A stretch of 64,000 nucleotides of DNA from Nonomuraea ceibae (GCF_019396325.1 NZ_JAHKRO010000037.1:1-64000), one strand, 5' to 3'; counted from the first letter of the stretch, positions 25,599 to 34,588 are shown. Numbers and translations are program-made. The notes: generated by a model not told the origin, from the sequence alone.

Positions 25599-26240
25599 AT
25601 GTCGACCGGAATCGTAGGAATCGCGCTGATTTCTCTGGGAATGGTGCTGACCCCGGGACCGAACATGATCTATCTGGTCTCCCGGTCGATCTCCCAAGGC
25701 CGCCGCGCCGGCCTCATCTCCCTCGGGGGCGTCTTCGTCGGGTTCTCCACCTACCTGGCCGCCACCTGCCTCGGCCTGACCGCCGTCTTCGCGTACGTGC
25801 CCGCCGCCTACACCGCGCTGAAGCTCGCCGGCGCCGCCTACCTGCTCTGGCTGGCCTGGAACGCGGTCAAGCCCGGCGGCACCTCCGCCTTCGAGGCCCG
25901 CGAGCTGCCCGTCGAGGCGCCGCGGCGGCTGTTCGCGATGGGGCTGTTCACCTGCCTGCTCAACCCCAAGATCGCGATCCTCTACCTGTCGCTGCTCCCG
26001 CAGTTCATCGACCCGGCCCAGGGCCACATCCTGCTCCAGAGCCTCGTGCTCGGCTCGGCCCAGATCGCCGTCGGCACCCTGGTCAACGCGCTGATCGTGG
26101 TCACCGCGGGCAGCCTCGCCGTGTTCCTGGGCCGCCGCCCGCTCTGGGTCCGCGTGCAGAGGTACGTGACCGGCACCGTCCTGGGCATCATCGCCATCCG
26201 CATGGCCACCGACCGGTCCAAGGCCCTGACCGCCGCCTAG
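25599..26240 (+). CDS. LysE-family amino-acid exporter
   Basis: A 213-aa protein with six hydrophobic spans. The family signature near the start is MVLTPGPNMIYLVSRSISQG, followed by VGFSTYLAATCLGL; spans in pairs typical of LysE/RhtB exporters. It exports an amino acid or similar; the substrate is not predictable. Divergent from the metallopeptidase. Confidence 0.9.
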   Translation: MSTGIVGIALISLGMVLTPGPNMIYLVSRSISQGRRAGLISLGGVFVGFSTYLAATCLGLTAVFAYVPAAYTALKLAGAAYLLWLAWNAVKPGGTSAFEARELPVEAPRRLFAMGLFTCLLNPKIAILYLSLLPQFIDPAQGHILLQSLVLGSAQIAVGTLVNALIVVTAGSLAVFLGRRPLWVRVQRYVTGTVLGIIAIRMATDRSKALTAA

Positions 26241-26309
26241 GCGTACTCAGGGGAAGTCTCAGGGACTCACCGGAGGTTCGCCCCGGCGCGATCGAGAACA
26301 ATCGACGTC

Positions 26310-27008
26310 ATGAACCTGAAGAGAACGGGCGCGATCGCGGCCCTGCTGGGGCTGGCCGCGATGACGGTGGGCTGCGGGGTCGTGGGCGGCCCGCAGCACG
26401 AGGACACGGTGTCCTACGACGTCACCGGCACGGTGACCGCGCTTCAGGTCGAGGCCGACTCGGGCGAGATCGAGGTGGTCGAGTCCGATCGGCAGGGCGT
26501 GCACGTCACCGAGCACCTCACCTGGAACAAGAGCAAGCCCACCCCCACCCACGGGGTCCACGACGGCACGCTCGTGCTCAAGTTCACCTGTCCGAGCGGC
26601 TGGGTGGGCAACCTGAGCTGCGAGGTCGGCTACAAGGTCGAGATCCCGCGCGGGCTGCGCGTCAAGGCCGGCAGCGACTCGGGCGAGGTGACGCTGCGCG
26701 GCCTGTCCGGGCAGGTGGAGGTGACCAGCGACTCCGGCGCCATCGAGGCCACCGGGCTCACCGGCAAGCAGGTCGCGGCCAGGACCGACTCCGGCGGCAT
26801 CGACCTGGCCTTCGCCGGCGCCCCGGACAGCGTGGAGACGAAGTCCGACTCCGGCAACGCGCTGATCCGCGTGCCGGACGGGTCGTACAACATCACCGCC
26901 AAGTCCGACTCCGGCAACAAGGACGTCGGCGCCACGCACGACCCGTCGGCGGCCCGGACGATCCGCATGGTCACCGACTCCGGCGACGTCGAGGTCCGGG
27001 CCGCGTAA
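26310..27008 (+). CDS. DUF4097-type beta-repeat lipoprotein
   Basis: A 232-aa secreted lipoprotein: signal peptide with lipobox AMTVGC (Cys22). The mature part is a series of short beta-strands with recurring D-S-G turns (ADSGEIEV, SDSGEVTL, SDSGAIEA, TDSGGIDL, SDSGNALI, SDSGNKDV, TDSGDVEV), seven copies spaced about 16-25 residues, as in DUF4097 beta-solenoids. Function unknown; possibly an envelope scaffold. Confidence 0.85.
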   Translation: MNLKRTGAIAALLGLAAMTVGCGVVGGPQHEDTVSYDVTGTVTALQVEADSGEIEVVESDRQGVHVTEHLTWNKSKPTPTHGVHDGTLVLKFTCPSGWVGNLSCEVGYKVEIPRGLRVKAGSDSGEVTLRGLSGQVEVTSDSGAIEATGLTGKQVAARTDSGGIDLAFAGAPDSVETKSDSGNALIRVPDGSYNITAKSDSGNKDVGATHDPSAARTIRMVTDSGDVEVRAA

Positions 27009-27023
27009 ACGGTCAGGGCCCGT

Positions 27024-28105
27024 TCACTGGAGGGTGACGTCCCGCACCTGCCCGGCCGTCGCGCCCGCCTCGTCGTAGGCGGTCACGGTGACGGGCGGGG
27101 TGTCGATGACCTGGAGCGGCTTCCCCCGCGCGTCCAGGCGGCCGCGCCGGTCGGGGCGGTGCGTCGCGGGCACGCGCCCGACGAAGAACCCGTTCGCCAC
27201 CACCGCGTCGGCCTGCCGCCCGGGGGACCACTCGATCGCCACCCGCCGCACGCCCGGCCCGACCCGACCGGCCACGACCCGGAAGTACCCGCTCCGCGGC
27301 CGTTCGCTGCGGATGGCGCGTTCGTCCGTCTGCACCACGTACGCGTCCACGGTGAGGTCGCCCGTCAGCCCGGCGGACAGGCCGCCGGGAGCCTTGTAAC
27401 CCCAGTACGTGAACGCCGCCGGCTCGCCCAGTTCGCCCTTCGGCACGGGCGTGCAGAAGACGAACCCGGCCGTGCTGCCGAGCAGCGCCGTCGACCCCTC
27501 GCCGTCGGTGAAGCGCGCCAGCACCCGGAAGTCCTCGACGCCGCCCAGCTCGGGCAGCCGGCGGCCGGGGTCCATGCCGTGCACCGGGCCGCCCTCGGGC
27601 ATGCAGTCGCGGATCATCCGCGCCTGCTCGGGGGTGCTGGCCGGCAGCTTCGCGACGGCCTGGTGGGTCTGGCTGCGCACGTCCCGACCGAGCAGCCCAT
27701 GATCTTGGCGACCTCCGACTCGGGCAGGTCCTCGTAGTAACGCAGCACCAGCACCGCGCGTTTGCGCGCGGGCAGCGCGCGCAGCGCCTCCTGCATGGTG
27801 ATGCGGGTCTCGATCTCGTCGGGCCGCTCGGTCTGCGGCCGGTCGGGGAGGGCCGCCGTCGTGTGCTCCCGGCCCCAGCGCGGACTGCGCCACCGGCTGA
27901 CCTGCTCGTGGTACATCACCCGCCGCACGTACGCCTCGGGCGCGGAGCGGATCTTGCGCCAGCGGCCGGCGGTCTTCGCGAGAGCGGTCTGCAGCAGGTC
28001 CTCGGCCGCGTGCTGGTTGCCGGTCACGACATAGGCCAGCCGGATGAGGCTGTCCGAGCGAGCCGACACGAACTCGGCGAACTCGCTCTGGTGGTCGGAA
28101 TGCAA
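27024..28105 (-). pseudogene. Broken sigma-factor/membrane-partner fusion
   Basis: The TTG at 28105 (GAGGAGG 5 nt upstream) begins a SigE-type sigma factor (AEDLLQTALAKTAGRWRKIR, LPARKRAVLVLRYYEDLPES). Around 27682, in region 4 (MGCSVGT), one base appears missing, and the rest of region 4 (SQTHQAVAKL) continues in another frame. That frame then runs directly into the extracytoplasmic part of a partner-like protein (PEQARMIRDCMPEGG and about 220 more residues) with no start, no N-terminus and no membrane span. This looks like an internal deletion plus a frameshift. An assembly error at the single base is possible, but would not explain the missing membrane part. Confidence 0.7.
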
Positions 28106-28153
28106 GAGGCCTCCTCTGGTCTCACCCGCATAGATGCGGCGGAGGCGGCGGAT

Positions 28154-28690
28154 CTATGGCGTGTCGCGGCTCAGTCGTTCGGCGTGGTCGCGGAACCAGT
28201 CGAGCATGAACCGGCCCGAGGCGATGCCGTAGGAGAGCGCGGCGCGCTGGTGGGTGGCCAGGTCGCGGTGCTCATCGGGGACGTTGAGGGCGTCGAGGCG
28301 CTCGTCGAGGTCCGTGAGGGTGGCGAGCTCCGCCTCGATGCGCGCCGTGATGCGGCGCATCACCGGCAGGCGTTCGGGCTGCTCGACCAGGCCGAGGAAG
28401 TAGAGCCTGGCCAGCGCCGCGGTCTCCAGGTCCGGCCCTGCCGGGTCCGCCGTCATCCAGGTGCGGAACTCCTCGCGGCCGGCGTCGGTCACGCGGTACA
28501 CCTTGCGCCCGCGGCCGCCCTCGACGCTGGCCACCTCGATGAGCCCCCGGGCGAGCAGGCCGTCGAGGGCGCGTTTGATGCTGCCTGAGCTGGCGCTGTA
28601 GAAGAGCGCGACTCCACTCTCGAACGCCTTGATGAGGTCGTAGAAGCTCATCGGGATGATCAGGAGCAGACCGAGGATCACGTGGGCCAC
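28154..28690 (-). CDS. PadR-family regulator
   Basis: A 178-aa PadR protein with an N-terminal winged helix (SFYDLIKAFES, SSGSIKRALDGLLARGLIEV, GRGRKVYRVTDAG) and a C-terminal helical dimerization domain (Vir_act_alpha type). It is divergent from a serine hydrolase; the 88-bp spacer holds a promoter overlapped by a strong inverted repeat, so it probably represses both genes. Confidence 0.92.
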   Translation of the reverse strand: MAHVILGLLLIIPMSFYDLIKAFESGVALFYSASSGSIKRALDGLLARGLIEVASVEGGRGRKVYRVTDAGREEFRTWMTADPAGPDLETAALARLYFLGLVEQPERLPVMRRITARIEAELATLTDLDERLDALNVPDEHRDLATHQRAALSYGIASGRFMLDWFRDHAERLSRDTP

Positions 28691-28708
28691 CGGCCGAGTC
28701 TAGCCCGG

Positions 28709-28763
28709 TTGACTCTCATAGACATGTCTAATAGATATGTCTATGAGAGATGTCTACGAGAGA
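28709..28763 (+). promoter_or_regulatory. Promoter with overlapping PadR operator
   Basis: TTGACT (28709-28714), a 17-bp spacer and TAGATA (28732-28737) form a good sigma-70-type promoter toward the serine hydrolase. A perfect 12-bp inverted repeat, TCTCATAGACAT (28714-28725) and ATGTCTATGAGA (28737-28748), overlaps it, with a third half-site ATGTCTACGAGA from 28750. The ATGT/ACAT arms are typical of PadR operators. Confidence 0.8.
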
Positions 28764-28778
28764 TAAGGGGTCGCGCTC

Positions 28779-29825
28779 ATGGTTCCCGCCGACATCGACG
28801 CCCGCATGAACCGCCTGCTGGACAAGCTCGCCGCCCGGCGCGGCCTCCACCACGTCAACCTCGCCGTCGCCCGAGGGGACCGGCGCTGGTCCGGCGCCGC
28901 CGGCTTACCGGGCCCCGACACGCCGTTCTTCGTCGCCAGCGTGACCAAGCGGTTCATCATCACGCTGGTCCTCCAGGCCCACGAACGCGGCGAGCTCGCC
29001 CTGGACGCGCCCATCACCGCCTACCTGCCCACGGAGATCACCGACCGGCTCCACGTCCTCGACGGCGTCGACCGCACCCCTGAGATCACCGTGCGCCACC
29101 TGGCCAGCCACACCTCCGGGCTGCCCGACTTCTTCGAGTACCGAGGCGACGGCCCCAGCCTCTTCAAGCACCTGGCCGCCGGAGAGGACGTCTCCTGGAC
29201 GTTCGAGGAGGCGATCGAGATGGCCCGGCGGCAGGGCCCGCACTTCGCGCCCCAGGACCTCACCGCCCCCAGGCAGAAGGCCCGCTACTCCGACACCGGC
29301 TTCCAGCTGCTCATCCGCATCGTGGAGACGGTCACCGGCCGGTCGTTCGCCGATCTGCTCGCCGACCGCGTCACCGGACCGCTGGGCCTGACGAGCACCG
29401 GGCTCCCGGACCGTCCCGTGCCCCTCTACGCCCGGCGCCGCCGCGTGGATCTGCCCGGCCTGGTGAGATCGTCCAACGACCTGACCAGCACCACCGGCGA
29501 CCTTCTCACCTTCCAGCAGGCGCTGCTCAAGGGCGAGCTCTTCAAGGACCCGCGCACGGTGGACCTCCTCACCGAGCGGCGCAACCGCCTGCGCAACGTC
29601 CCCGTGCTCACGTACGGGCTGGGCACCATGTTCTTCACAGTGGGCCGCCTGGCCGCGCCGAGCCGCCACCCCGCCACGCTCGTGGGCCATTCGGGGGTCA
29701 CCGGCACCTGGCTCTTCCACTGCCCGGAGCTCGACCTCCACCTGGCCGGCACCGTCGACCAGCTGGAAGGCAGGGCCGTCCCGTTCCGGATCATGGCCCG
29801 CTGCCTGAGCATCTGGCGAACCTGA
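28779..29825 (+). CDS. Serine hydrolase (beta-lactamase/class C type)
   Basis: A 348-aa penicillin-binding-protein-like hydrolase. Active-site motifs: SVTK (SxxK, nucleophile Ser), YSDT (YxN position, here YSD) and GHSGVTG (HxG in place of KTG). LASHTSGLPDFFEYRG and LGLTSTGLPD are family features. No signal peptide, so probably cytoplasmic; likely an esterase or D-aminopeptidase-like enzyme. It is controlled by the divergent PadR gene. Confidence 0.88.
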   Translation: MVPADIDARMNRLLDKLAARRGLHHVNLAVARGDRRWSGAAGLPGPDTPFFVASVTKRFIITLVLQAHERGELALDAPITAYLPTEITDRLHVLDGVDRTPEITVRHLASHTSGLPDFFEYRGDGPSLFKHLAAGEDVSWTFEEAIEMARRQGPHFAPQDLTAPRQKARYSDTGFQLLIRIVETVTGRSFADLLADRVTGPLGLTSTGLPDRPVPLYARRRRVDLPGLVRSSNDLTSTTGDLLTFQQALLKGELFKDPRTVDLLTERRNRLRNVPVLTYGLGTMFFTVGRLAAPSRHPATLVGHSGVTGTWLFHCPELDLHLAGTVDQLEGRAVPFRIMARCLSIWRT

Positions 29826-29828
29826 CCG

Positions 29829-30182
29829 TCAGCTCCCGTACTGCTTGGTGTCCGGGTGCTCGACGAGCAGGACGTGGGCGGTCTCCTCGGCGACGGGACG
29901 GTGCCGCATGCCCCGGGGGACGACGAACAGCTCGCCCGCCTTCAGCACCACCGGGTCCTGCTCCTCCAACTGGATCTCGAAGCTGCCGTCCCAGCACAGG
30001 AAGAGCTCGTCCTCGTCGTGGTGGTGCCACGGGAACTCGCCCTCCAGCCGGGCCAGGCGGACGACCGTGGTGTCGTTCACCGCGGCCAGCTGGTGCTGCT
30101 CGAAGGGGCCGGGGAGCGCGGCGGCGGCCTCGGCCACCGAGACCGCGGCAAGCCGGGGCGCAGCGTCATGTCGTGTGCTCAT
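29829..30182 (-). CDS. Cupin-domain protein
   Basis: A 117-aa single cupin barrel. Metal ligands are clear: [12 protein letters not shown] (HxH with E) and the second motif [10 protein letters not shown] (late His). Cupin_2 type; function not specified by sequence. Convergent with the serine hydrolase, 3 bp apart. Confidence 0.85.
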   Translation of the reverse strand: MSTRHDAAPRLAAVSVAEAAAALPGPFEQHQLAAVNDTTVVRLARLEGEFPWHHHDEDELFLCWDGSFEIQLEEQDPVVLKAGELFVVPRGMRHRPVAEETAHVLLVEHPDTKQYGS

Positions 30183-30353
30183 GCCACGATCCTCGCCGTG
30201 AGGACGGGCCGGCTACAGAGCCAATCCAGGCAGATTGGTCCTTTCGGCGGACCAATCCACTGGAGGGGAGCCTCTAGCTGCGGCGTCAGCCCTGACGCCG
30301 ACCTCGCTGAACCTCCTGTATGCGGCACTAGTCTGATCCCGGCCGTTGATCGA

Positions 30354-31364
30354 ATGGAACGAGGTACGTCCGGTGGGTGCCAGGCCCCTGGTTGTCGGTT
30401 GGGTTTGCTGTTGACCGTTGGCTCGCTGCCCTTGACGGCGGGAAGCGCGGCATCCGAGGTCGTCCGTCCGGCCGGCGCCTCGCCCTTGGGCACTCGGATC
30501 GGTGACACCCTCAAGGGGCACACCGGTCCTGTGCTGGCCTTGGCCGTCGACAAGCGCAGCGACGGCACGCCGGTCATCGTCTCCGGCGGCGAAGAGGACA
30601 GCACCGTACGGATCTGGGACCTGGACAGCGGGAAACGCTCGGGAAGCCCATCGTGTCCTCACGCGACATCATGTGGGGCGTGGCAACGGAGAGACTCCGG
30701 GACGGCACGCCCGTCATAGCCGCCACCGCAGGGGGGAGCCAGGTCAGTCGTCGGCCTGTGGAACTTGAACACCGGCAAGCACATCAAGAGGTCGTTCTCC
30801 GAGCCGTTTCCCACCACCACGTCGAACTTGGCGACAGGAAGGCGCAGCGACGGCACCCCTGTCGTCGTCACCGGCAACACTGAGGGCCGTACGCGCATCT
30901 GGAGTATGGAGACGGGAAAGAAGCTCAGCACGTACCTCTTCAGCTGTCACGAGTGCCAGGCCCGAGCCTTGGCGATCGGGAAGCGCCGAGACGGCACACC
31001 CGTCGCCGTCTCCGCGAACACCGACTATCCCCTTCTGGATGAAGACGTGCCGGATGGCAAGATCTGGGTGTACAACCTGAACACGGGAAAGTCTGTCGGG
31101 AAGTCCATCCGGATTCCTGCCACCGCGTTCGCCGGCATGGCGGTGGGGCAGCGCCGTGACGGCTCCACCGTTCTCGGCTACGGCGATGACTCCGGCAACG
31201 TGTCGGTCTGGGATCTCGACACAGGAAGTGTGGTGGGAGAGCCCTTCACCGCTCATTCCGGCACGATCTTCACCGTGGCGATGGGCAAGCGCAGCGACGG
31301 GACTCCTGTCCTGATCACCGGTGGCCGGGACAAGGCGATACGCGTCTGGAGCCTGGGGTCTTGA
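30354..31364 (+). pseudogene. Frameshifted WD40-repeat protein, secreted
   Basis: An N-terminal signal-like segment (LGLLLTVGSLPLTAGSAASE) is followed by six WD40-type repeats, each containing DGTPV and ending xWxLxTGK. The frame is lost around 30636 (one base short) and regained at the G6 run 30731-30736 (one base extra), so repeat 2 is read in another frame and the in-frame product stops at 30719. Translating across both shifts restores a continuous propeller of about 336 aa. Either a decaying gene or two compensating sequence errors. Confidence 0.7.
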
Positions 31365-31467
31365 TGTCAGCGCGCAGGGACAGTCGACTCCACTGTCCTG
31401 TTGATGCCGGTACCAGCACGTCAATGACGGCATCGGTGGCCAAAGCCGGTTGATGGCTGCAGGAAAG

Positions 31468-31507
31468 CCAGAAGGGGTGTGCCGTGATCACGGCACACCC
31501 CTTCTGG
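31468..31507 (-). terminator. 40-bp perfect palindrome after tRNA-Ser (GGA)
   Basis: CCAGAAGGGGTGTGCCGTGA followed by its exact complement. It begins 5 bp past the 3' end of the minus-strand tRNA and is followed on that strand by CTTTCCT. A probable terminator, possibly also used from the WD40 side. Confidence 0.75.
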
Positions 31508-31512
31508 GCTGG

Positions 31513-31597
31513 CGGAGGATGGGGGATTTGAACCCCCGAAAGGTTGCCCTTTACACGCTTTCCAAGCGTGCGCCCTCGGCCACTAGGCGAATCCTCC
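31513..31597 (-). tRNA. tRNA-Ser (GGA)
   Basis: A class II tRNA on the minus strand. Acceptor GGAGGAT pairs with ATCCTCC, with discriminator G. The anticodon arm is CACGC-TTGGAAA-GCGTG, anticodon GGA, reading UCC/UCU. Long variable arm; T-arm GGGGG-TTCAAAT-CCCCC. CCA not encoded. Confidence 0.97.
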
Positions 31598-31690
31598 GCC
31601 GACGAGCTTACCGGACTTCCGGACGTGTGAAGACCACCATTTCCCCGGAGCGAGCGTGGAGCGAGCACTGCCGCATCCCGCTAGACTGTC

Positions 31691-31785
31691 GGTGGACCCC
31701 TCGCGCGGCGTCATCCTGTGAACCTCCCCAGGGCCGGAAGGCAGCAAGGATAAGCGGGCTCTGGCGGGTGTGCGAGGGGTTCTCT
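31691..31785 (+). ncRNA. ffs: Signal recognition particle RNA (4.5S, small type)
   Basis: The conserved SRP tip is present (CAGGGCCGGAAGGCAGCAAG, 31730-31749). Outer arms pair, ACCCCTCGC (31696-31704) with GCGAGGGGT (31772-31780), giving a single hairpin of about 95 nt, as in bacterial 4.5S RNA that binds Ffh. It lies 34 bp before dnaX, the usual actinobacterial place. Ends are approximate. Confidence 0.92.
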
Positions 31786-31818
31786 TCGTTAGGAGCCCCT
31801 CGCAGGCGGGATGGTCGC

Positions 31819-34488
31819 ATGAGCCTTGCGCTTTACCGCAAGTACCGGCCCGGGACCTTCGCCGAGGTCAAGGGTCAGGAACACGTCACAGACCCGCTGC
31901 GGCAGGCGCTGCGCACCGGCCGAGTCAACCACGCCTACCTCTTCAGCGGCCCGCGCGGCTGCGGCAAGACCTCCAGCGCCCGCATCCTGGCCCGCTCGCT
32001 CAACTGCGAGAAGGGCCCGACGCCCGACCCGTGCGGCACCTGCGAGTCCTGTGTCGCGCTGGCTCCGACGGGTCCCGGTCACCTCGACGTGATCGAGATC
32101 GACGCGGCCTCCCACGGTGGCGTCGACGACGCCCGCGACCTGCGCGAGCGGGCCTTCTTCGCGCCGGTCTCCGCGCGCTACAAGATCTACATCATCGACG
32201 AGGCGCACATGGTGACCCGCGAGGGTTTCAACGCGCTGCTCAAGCTCGTCGAGGAGCCGCCGCCGCACCTGAAGTTCATCTTCGCGACGACCGAGCCGGA
32301 AAAGGTCATCGGCACCATCAAGTCGCGTACCCACCACTACCCGTTCCGGCTGATGCCGCCCGCGACGCTGCGCGCGCTGATGGAGGAGATCCTCACCTCC
32401 GAGAGCGTCCCGTACGAGCCGGCCGCGTTGCCGCTCGTCGTCCGCGCCGGCGCCGGGTCGGCGCGTGACTCGCTGTCGATCCTCGACCAGCTCCTCGCCG
32501 GGGCCGAGGACGACGGCATCACGTACGCCAAGGCCGTGTCGCTGCTCGGCTACACCGACGGCGACCTGCTCGACGACGTCGTGGCCGCGTTCGCCGAGCG
32601 TGACGGCGGCCGGGTGTTCCAGACGGTCAGCCGGGTCATCGAGGGCGGCCACGACCCGCGCCGCTTCGCCTCCGACCTGCTGGAGCGCTTCCGCGACCTG
32701 GTCATCCTGGCCAACGTCCCCGAGGCCGCCACCAGCGGGCTGCTCGACCGGCCCGCCGACGAGCTGGAGCGTCTCGTCGAGCAGGCCGCGTCCATGGGGC
32801 CCGCCGAGCTCACCCGGGCCGCCGAGATCTTCAACGCCGGGCTCACGGAGATGCGCGGCGCGACCTCGCCGCGGCTCCTGCTGGAGCTGATGTGCGCCCG
32901 CGTCCTGCTCCCGGCCGTCTCGCAGGACGAGACCGCCCTGCTCGCCCGCCTCGAACGCCTCGAACGCGGCGGCGCCGTCGCCCAGATGGCCGCCCGCGCG
33001 TCCGCCCCTCCGCTCCCGCAATCCGACGGTACGGGTCACGGCGCGGCGGGGCACGGTGGGCCGGTGCGTGAGGCCGTGCAGGGCGGGGTGGCGGTTCCCG
33101 CCCAGGGCGCGGCGTCCTACACGACAGGCGGCCCCGGCGGTGGCGCCCCTGCCGGTGGCACGTCGCAGGGAAGTGGCTCGGGCGAGGCGGCGGCGCAGGA
33201 GGCCGGTCCGGGGGAGGGGCGCGTGGCGCGGCCCTCCGGCGACGACTGGCCCGAGACCGTACGCCCCGGCGCCGCGCCCCCGGCCGCTGCCGCACCGGCG
33301 GCTCCCGCGCAGAGCGGCGCCGGGCCCGTGTCCGGCGGCGCTTCCGGGGGGCCCGTCGCCGGCGGGGCGGGGGCGATACAGCAGCAGTGGCCCGCGGTCC
33401 TGGCCGCGCTCAAGCAGCGCAGCATCGTCGTGTGGGCGAACGTGAGCACCAACGCCCAGGTGGTCGGCGTCGAGGGCAACCTGGTCACTCTCGGCTTCAC
33501 CCAGGTCGGCGCGATGAAGAACTTCACCGGCGGCGGCAAGGACGCCGTGGTGGCCGGCGCGCTGGGCGACGTGCTGGGCGGCACCTGGCGCGTGGAGGCC
33601 GTGGTGGGCGGCGGCCCGCAGGCGGCCCCGCGCGGTCCTCAGCCGGGCGGCTCCCACCCGGGCGGCTCGCATTCCGGCGGGCCTCAGGGGCATGCGCCGG
33701 GGTCGCACCCGGGCGGCGCTTCCGGGTCCCATCCCGGCGGGGCGTCGGGGTCGCATCCCGGGGGCGGATCGGGTTCTCATCCCGGCGGTCCGTCCGGGGC
33801 GCAGGGCGCATCCGGCGGTGACGCGGCGGACGGGCAGCAGGGCGGCTCCCACGTGGGCGGCGCCGAAGGGCGCACGGGCGGCCCTTCCGGGCCGCCGTCC
33901 GGGCCTGCGGGCGCGCGTCCCGAGGGAGGCGCGGGATCACGCCCCGGCGGCCCCGCAGGGTCGCACGCGGGCGCTGCGGGGCCGCACGGGGCTGCCACGA
34001 GCTCGTACGGGGACGCGGACGGCCGGGGAGGCGCCGCGGGCGGTCCGCACGACGCGGCGGGCGCCCAGGCGGCACAGGACGGCGCGCAGGGGCCCGGCGG
34101 GGCGGCGGGCGGCCCTCAGACGACGGACGAGTCGTGGCCGACGGCGCCCGACGACCCGGGGCTCGGCTCGCCTCCCACGCCCGACCCCACCCAGACGGCT
34201 CCCGGACGGTCCGGGGGCGGCGCGGTGGGCGCCGGGCTGGCGGCGGCCCGTTCGGCGGCCAGGGCGGCCGCGCAGGCGGGTCCCCGGACCGGCGCTCGTG
34301 CCGGCGGCGGCCGGGCGGGGGCGGCGTCCGGGTGGCCGGACGCGGTGCCCCGGCGGGACAAGAGCCTGGAGACGGACGACGTCGACCCGCTGAACGACGC
34401 GGACGCCGACGTGGACGCCGTCTCGGGCATGGCGCTCCTCCAGCGCGAGCTCGGCGCCCAGGTGATCGGCGAGATCGACCACACCTGA
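31819..34488 (+). CDS. dnaX: DNA polymerase III subunits gamma and tau
   Basis: Clamp-loader ATPase, 889 aa. ATG at 31819 (MSLALYRKYRP). AAA+ domain with Walker A GPRGCGKTSSA, zinc module CEKGPTPDPCGTCESC, Walker B IYIIDEAHM and sensor 1 FIFATTEPEKV; then the collar domain to about residue 385. A long low-complexity region (about 395-520 and 600-840) rich in Gly, Ala, Pro, Ser and His separates a short tau-like domain (WPAVLAALKQRS, about 528) and an acidic C-terminal tail (LLQRELGAQVIGEI). No clear slippery heptamer for a gamma product was identified. It is the last gene of a tRNA-ffs-dnaX block. Confidence 0.95.
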   Translation: MSLALYRKYRPGTFAEVKGQEHVTDPLRQALRTGRVNHAYLFSGPRGCGKTSSARILARSLNCEKGPTPDPCGTCESCVALAPTGPGHLDVIEIDAASHGGVDDARDLRERAFFAPVSARYKIYIIDEAHMVTREGFNALLKLVEEPPPHLKFIFATTEPEKVIGTIKSRTHHYPFRLMPPATLRALMEEILTSESVPYEPAALPLVVRAGAGSARDSLSILDQLLAGAEDDGITYAKAVSLLGYTDGDLLDDVVAAFAERDGGRVFQTVSRVIEGGHDPRRFASDLLERFRDLVILANVPEAATSGLLDRPADELERLVEQAASMGPAELTRAAEIFNAGLTEMRGATSPRLLLELMCARVLLPAVSQDETALLARLERLERGGAVAQMAARASAPPLPQSDGTGHGAAGHGGPVREAVQGGVAVPAQGAASYTTGGPGGGAPAGGTSQGSGSGEAAAQEAGPGEGRVARPSGDDWPETVRPGAAPPAAAAPAAPAQSGAGPVSGGASGGPVAGGAGAIQQQWPAVLAALKQRSIVVWANVSTNAQVVGVEGNLVTLGFTQVGAMKNFTGGGKDAVVAGALGDVLGGTWRVEAVVGGGPQAAPRGPQPGGSHPGGSHSGGPQGHAPGSHPGGASGSHPGGASGSHPGGGSGSHPGGPSGAQGASGGDAADGQQGGSHVGGAEGRTGGPSGPPSGPAGARPEGGAGSRPGGPAGSHAGAAGPHGAATSSYGDADGRGGAAGGPHDAAGAQAAQDGAQGPGGAAGGPQTTDESWPTAPDDPGLGSPPTPDPTQTAPGRSGGGAVGAGLAAARSAARAAAQAGPRTGARAGGGRAGAASGWPDAVPRRDKSLETDDVDPLNDADADVDAVSGMALLQRELGAQVIGEIDHT
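33643..33798 (+). repeat. Gly/Ser/His-Pro repeats inside dnaX
   Basis: Imperfect tandem units encode GSHPGG and variants (GGSHPGG, SGSHPGGAS, SGSHPGGGS), about six copies, one His per unit. The unit length varies (18-30 nt) and third positions differ, so protein-level selection or repeat slippage kept the motif. The linker is expected to be disordered. Confidence 0.8.
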
Positions 34489-34588
34489 CCCCCGTCGGAA
34501 GGCCGCCGTCCGCGGCGGGCGCGAACCCGGTGGCGGGCGCGGATTCTGACGGTGTCGCGGTTACCTGTCAGTAGCGGGTGGCGAAGGA

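Noticed and set aside
24251-27037. A 928-aa open frame spanning tRNA-Ser, peptidase, LysE and lipoprotein genes
   Set aside because: It crosses several genes in a non-coding frame and contains a tRNA sequence; a GC-composition artefact.
31450-31818. Upstream extension of dnaX through the tRNA and SRP RNA
   Set aside because: The frame merely continues through RNA genes; MSLALYRKYRP at 31819 is the normal DnaX start.
33643-33798. Non-coding tandem repeat
   Set aside because: It is in frame in dnaX and encodes the GSHPGG-rich linker, so it is a coding repeat.
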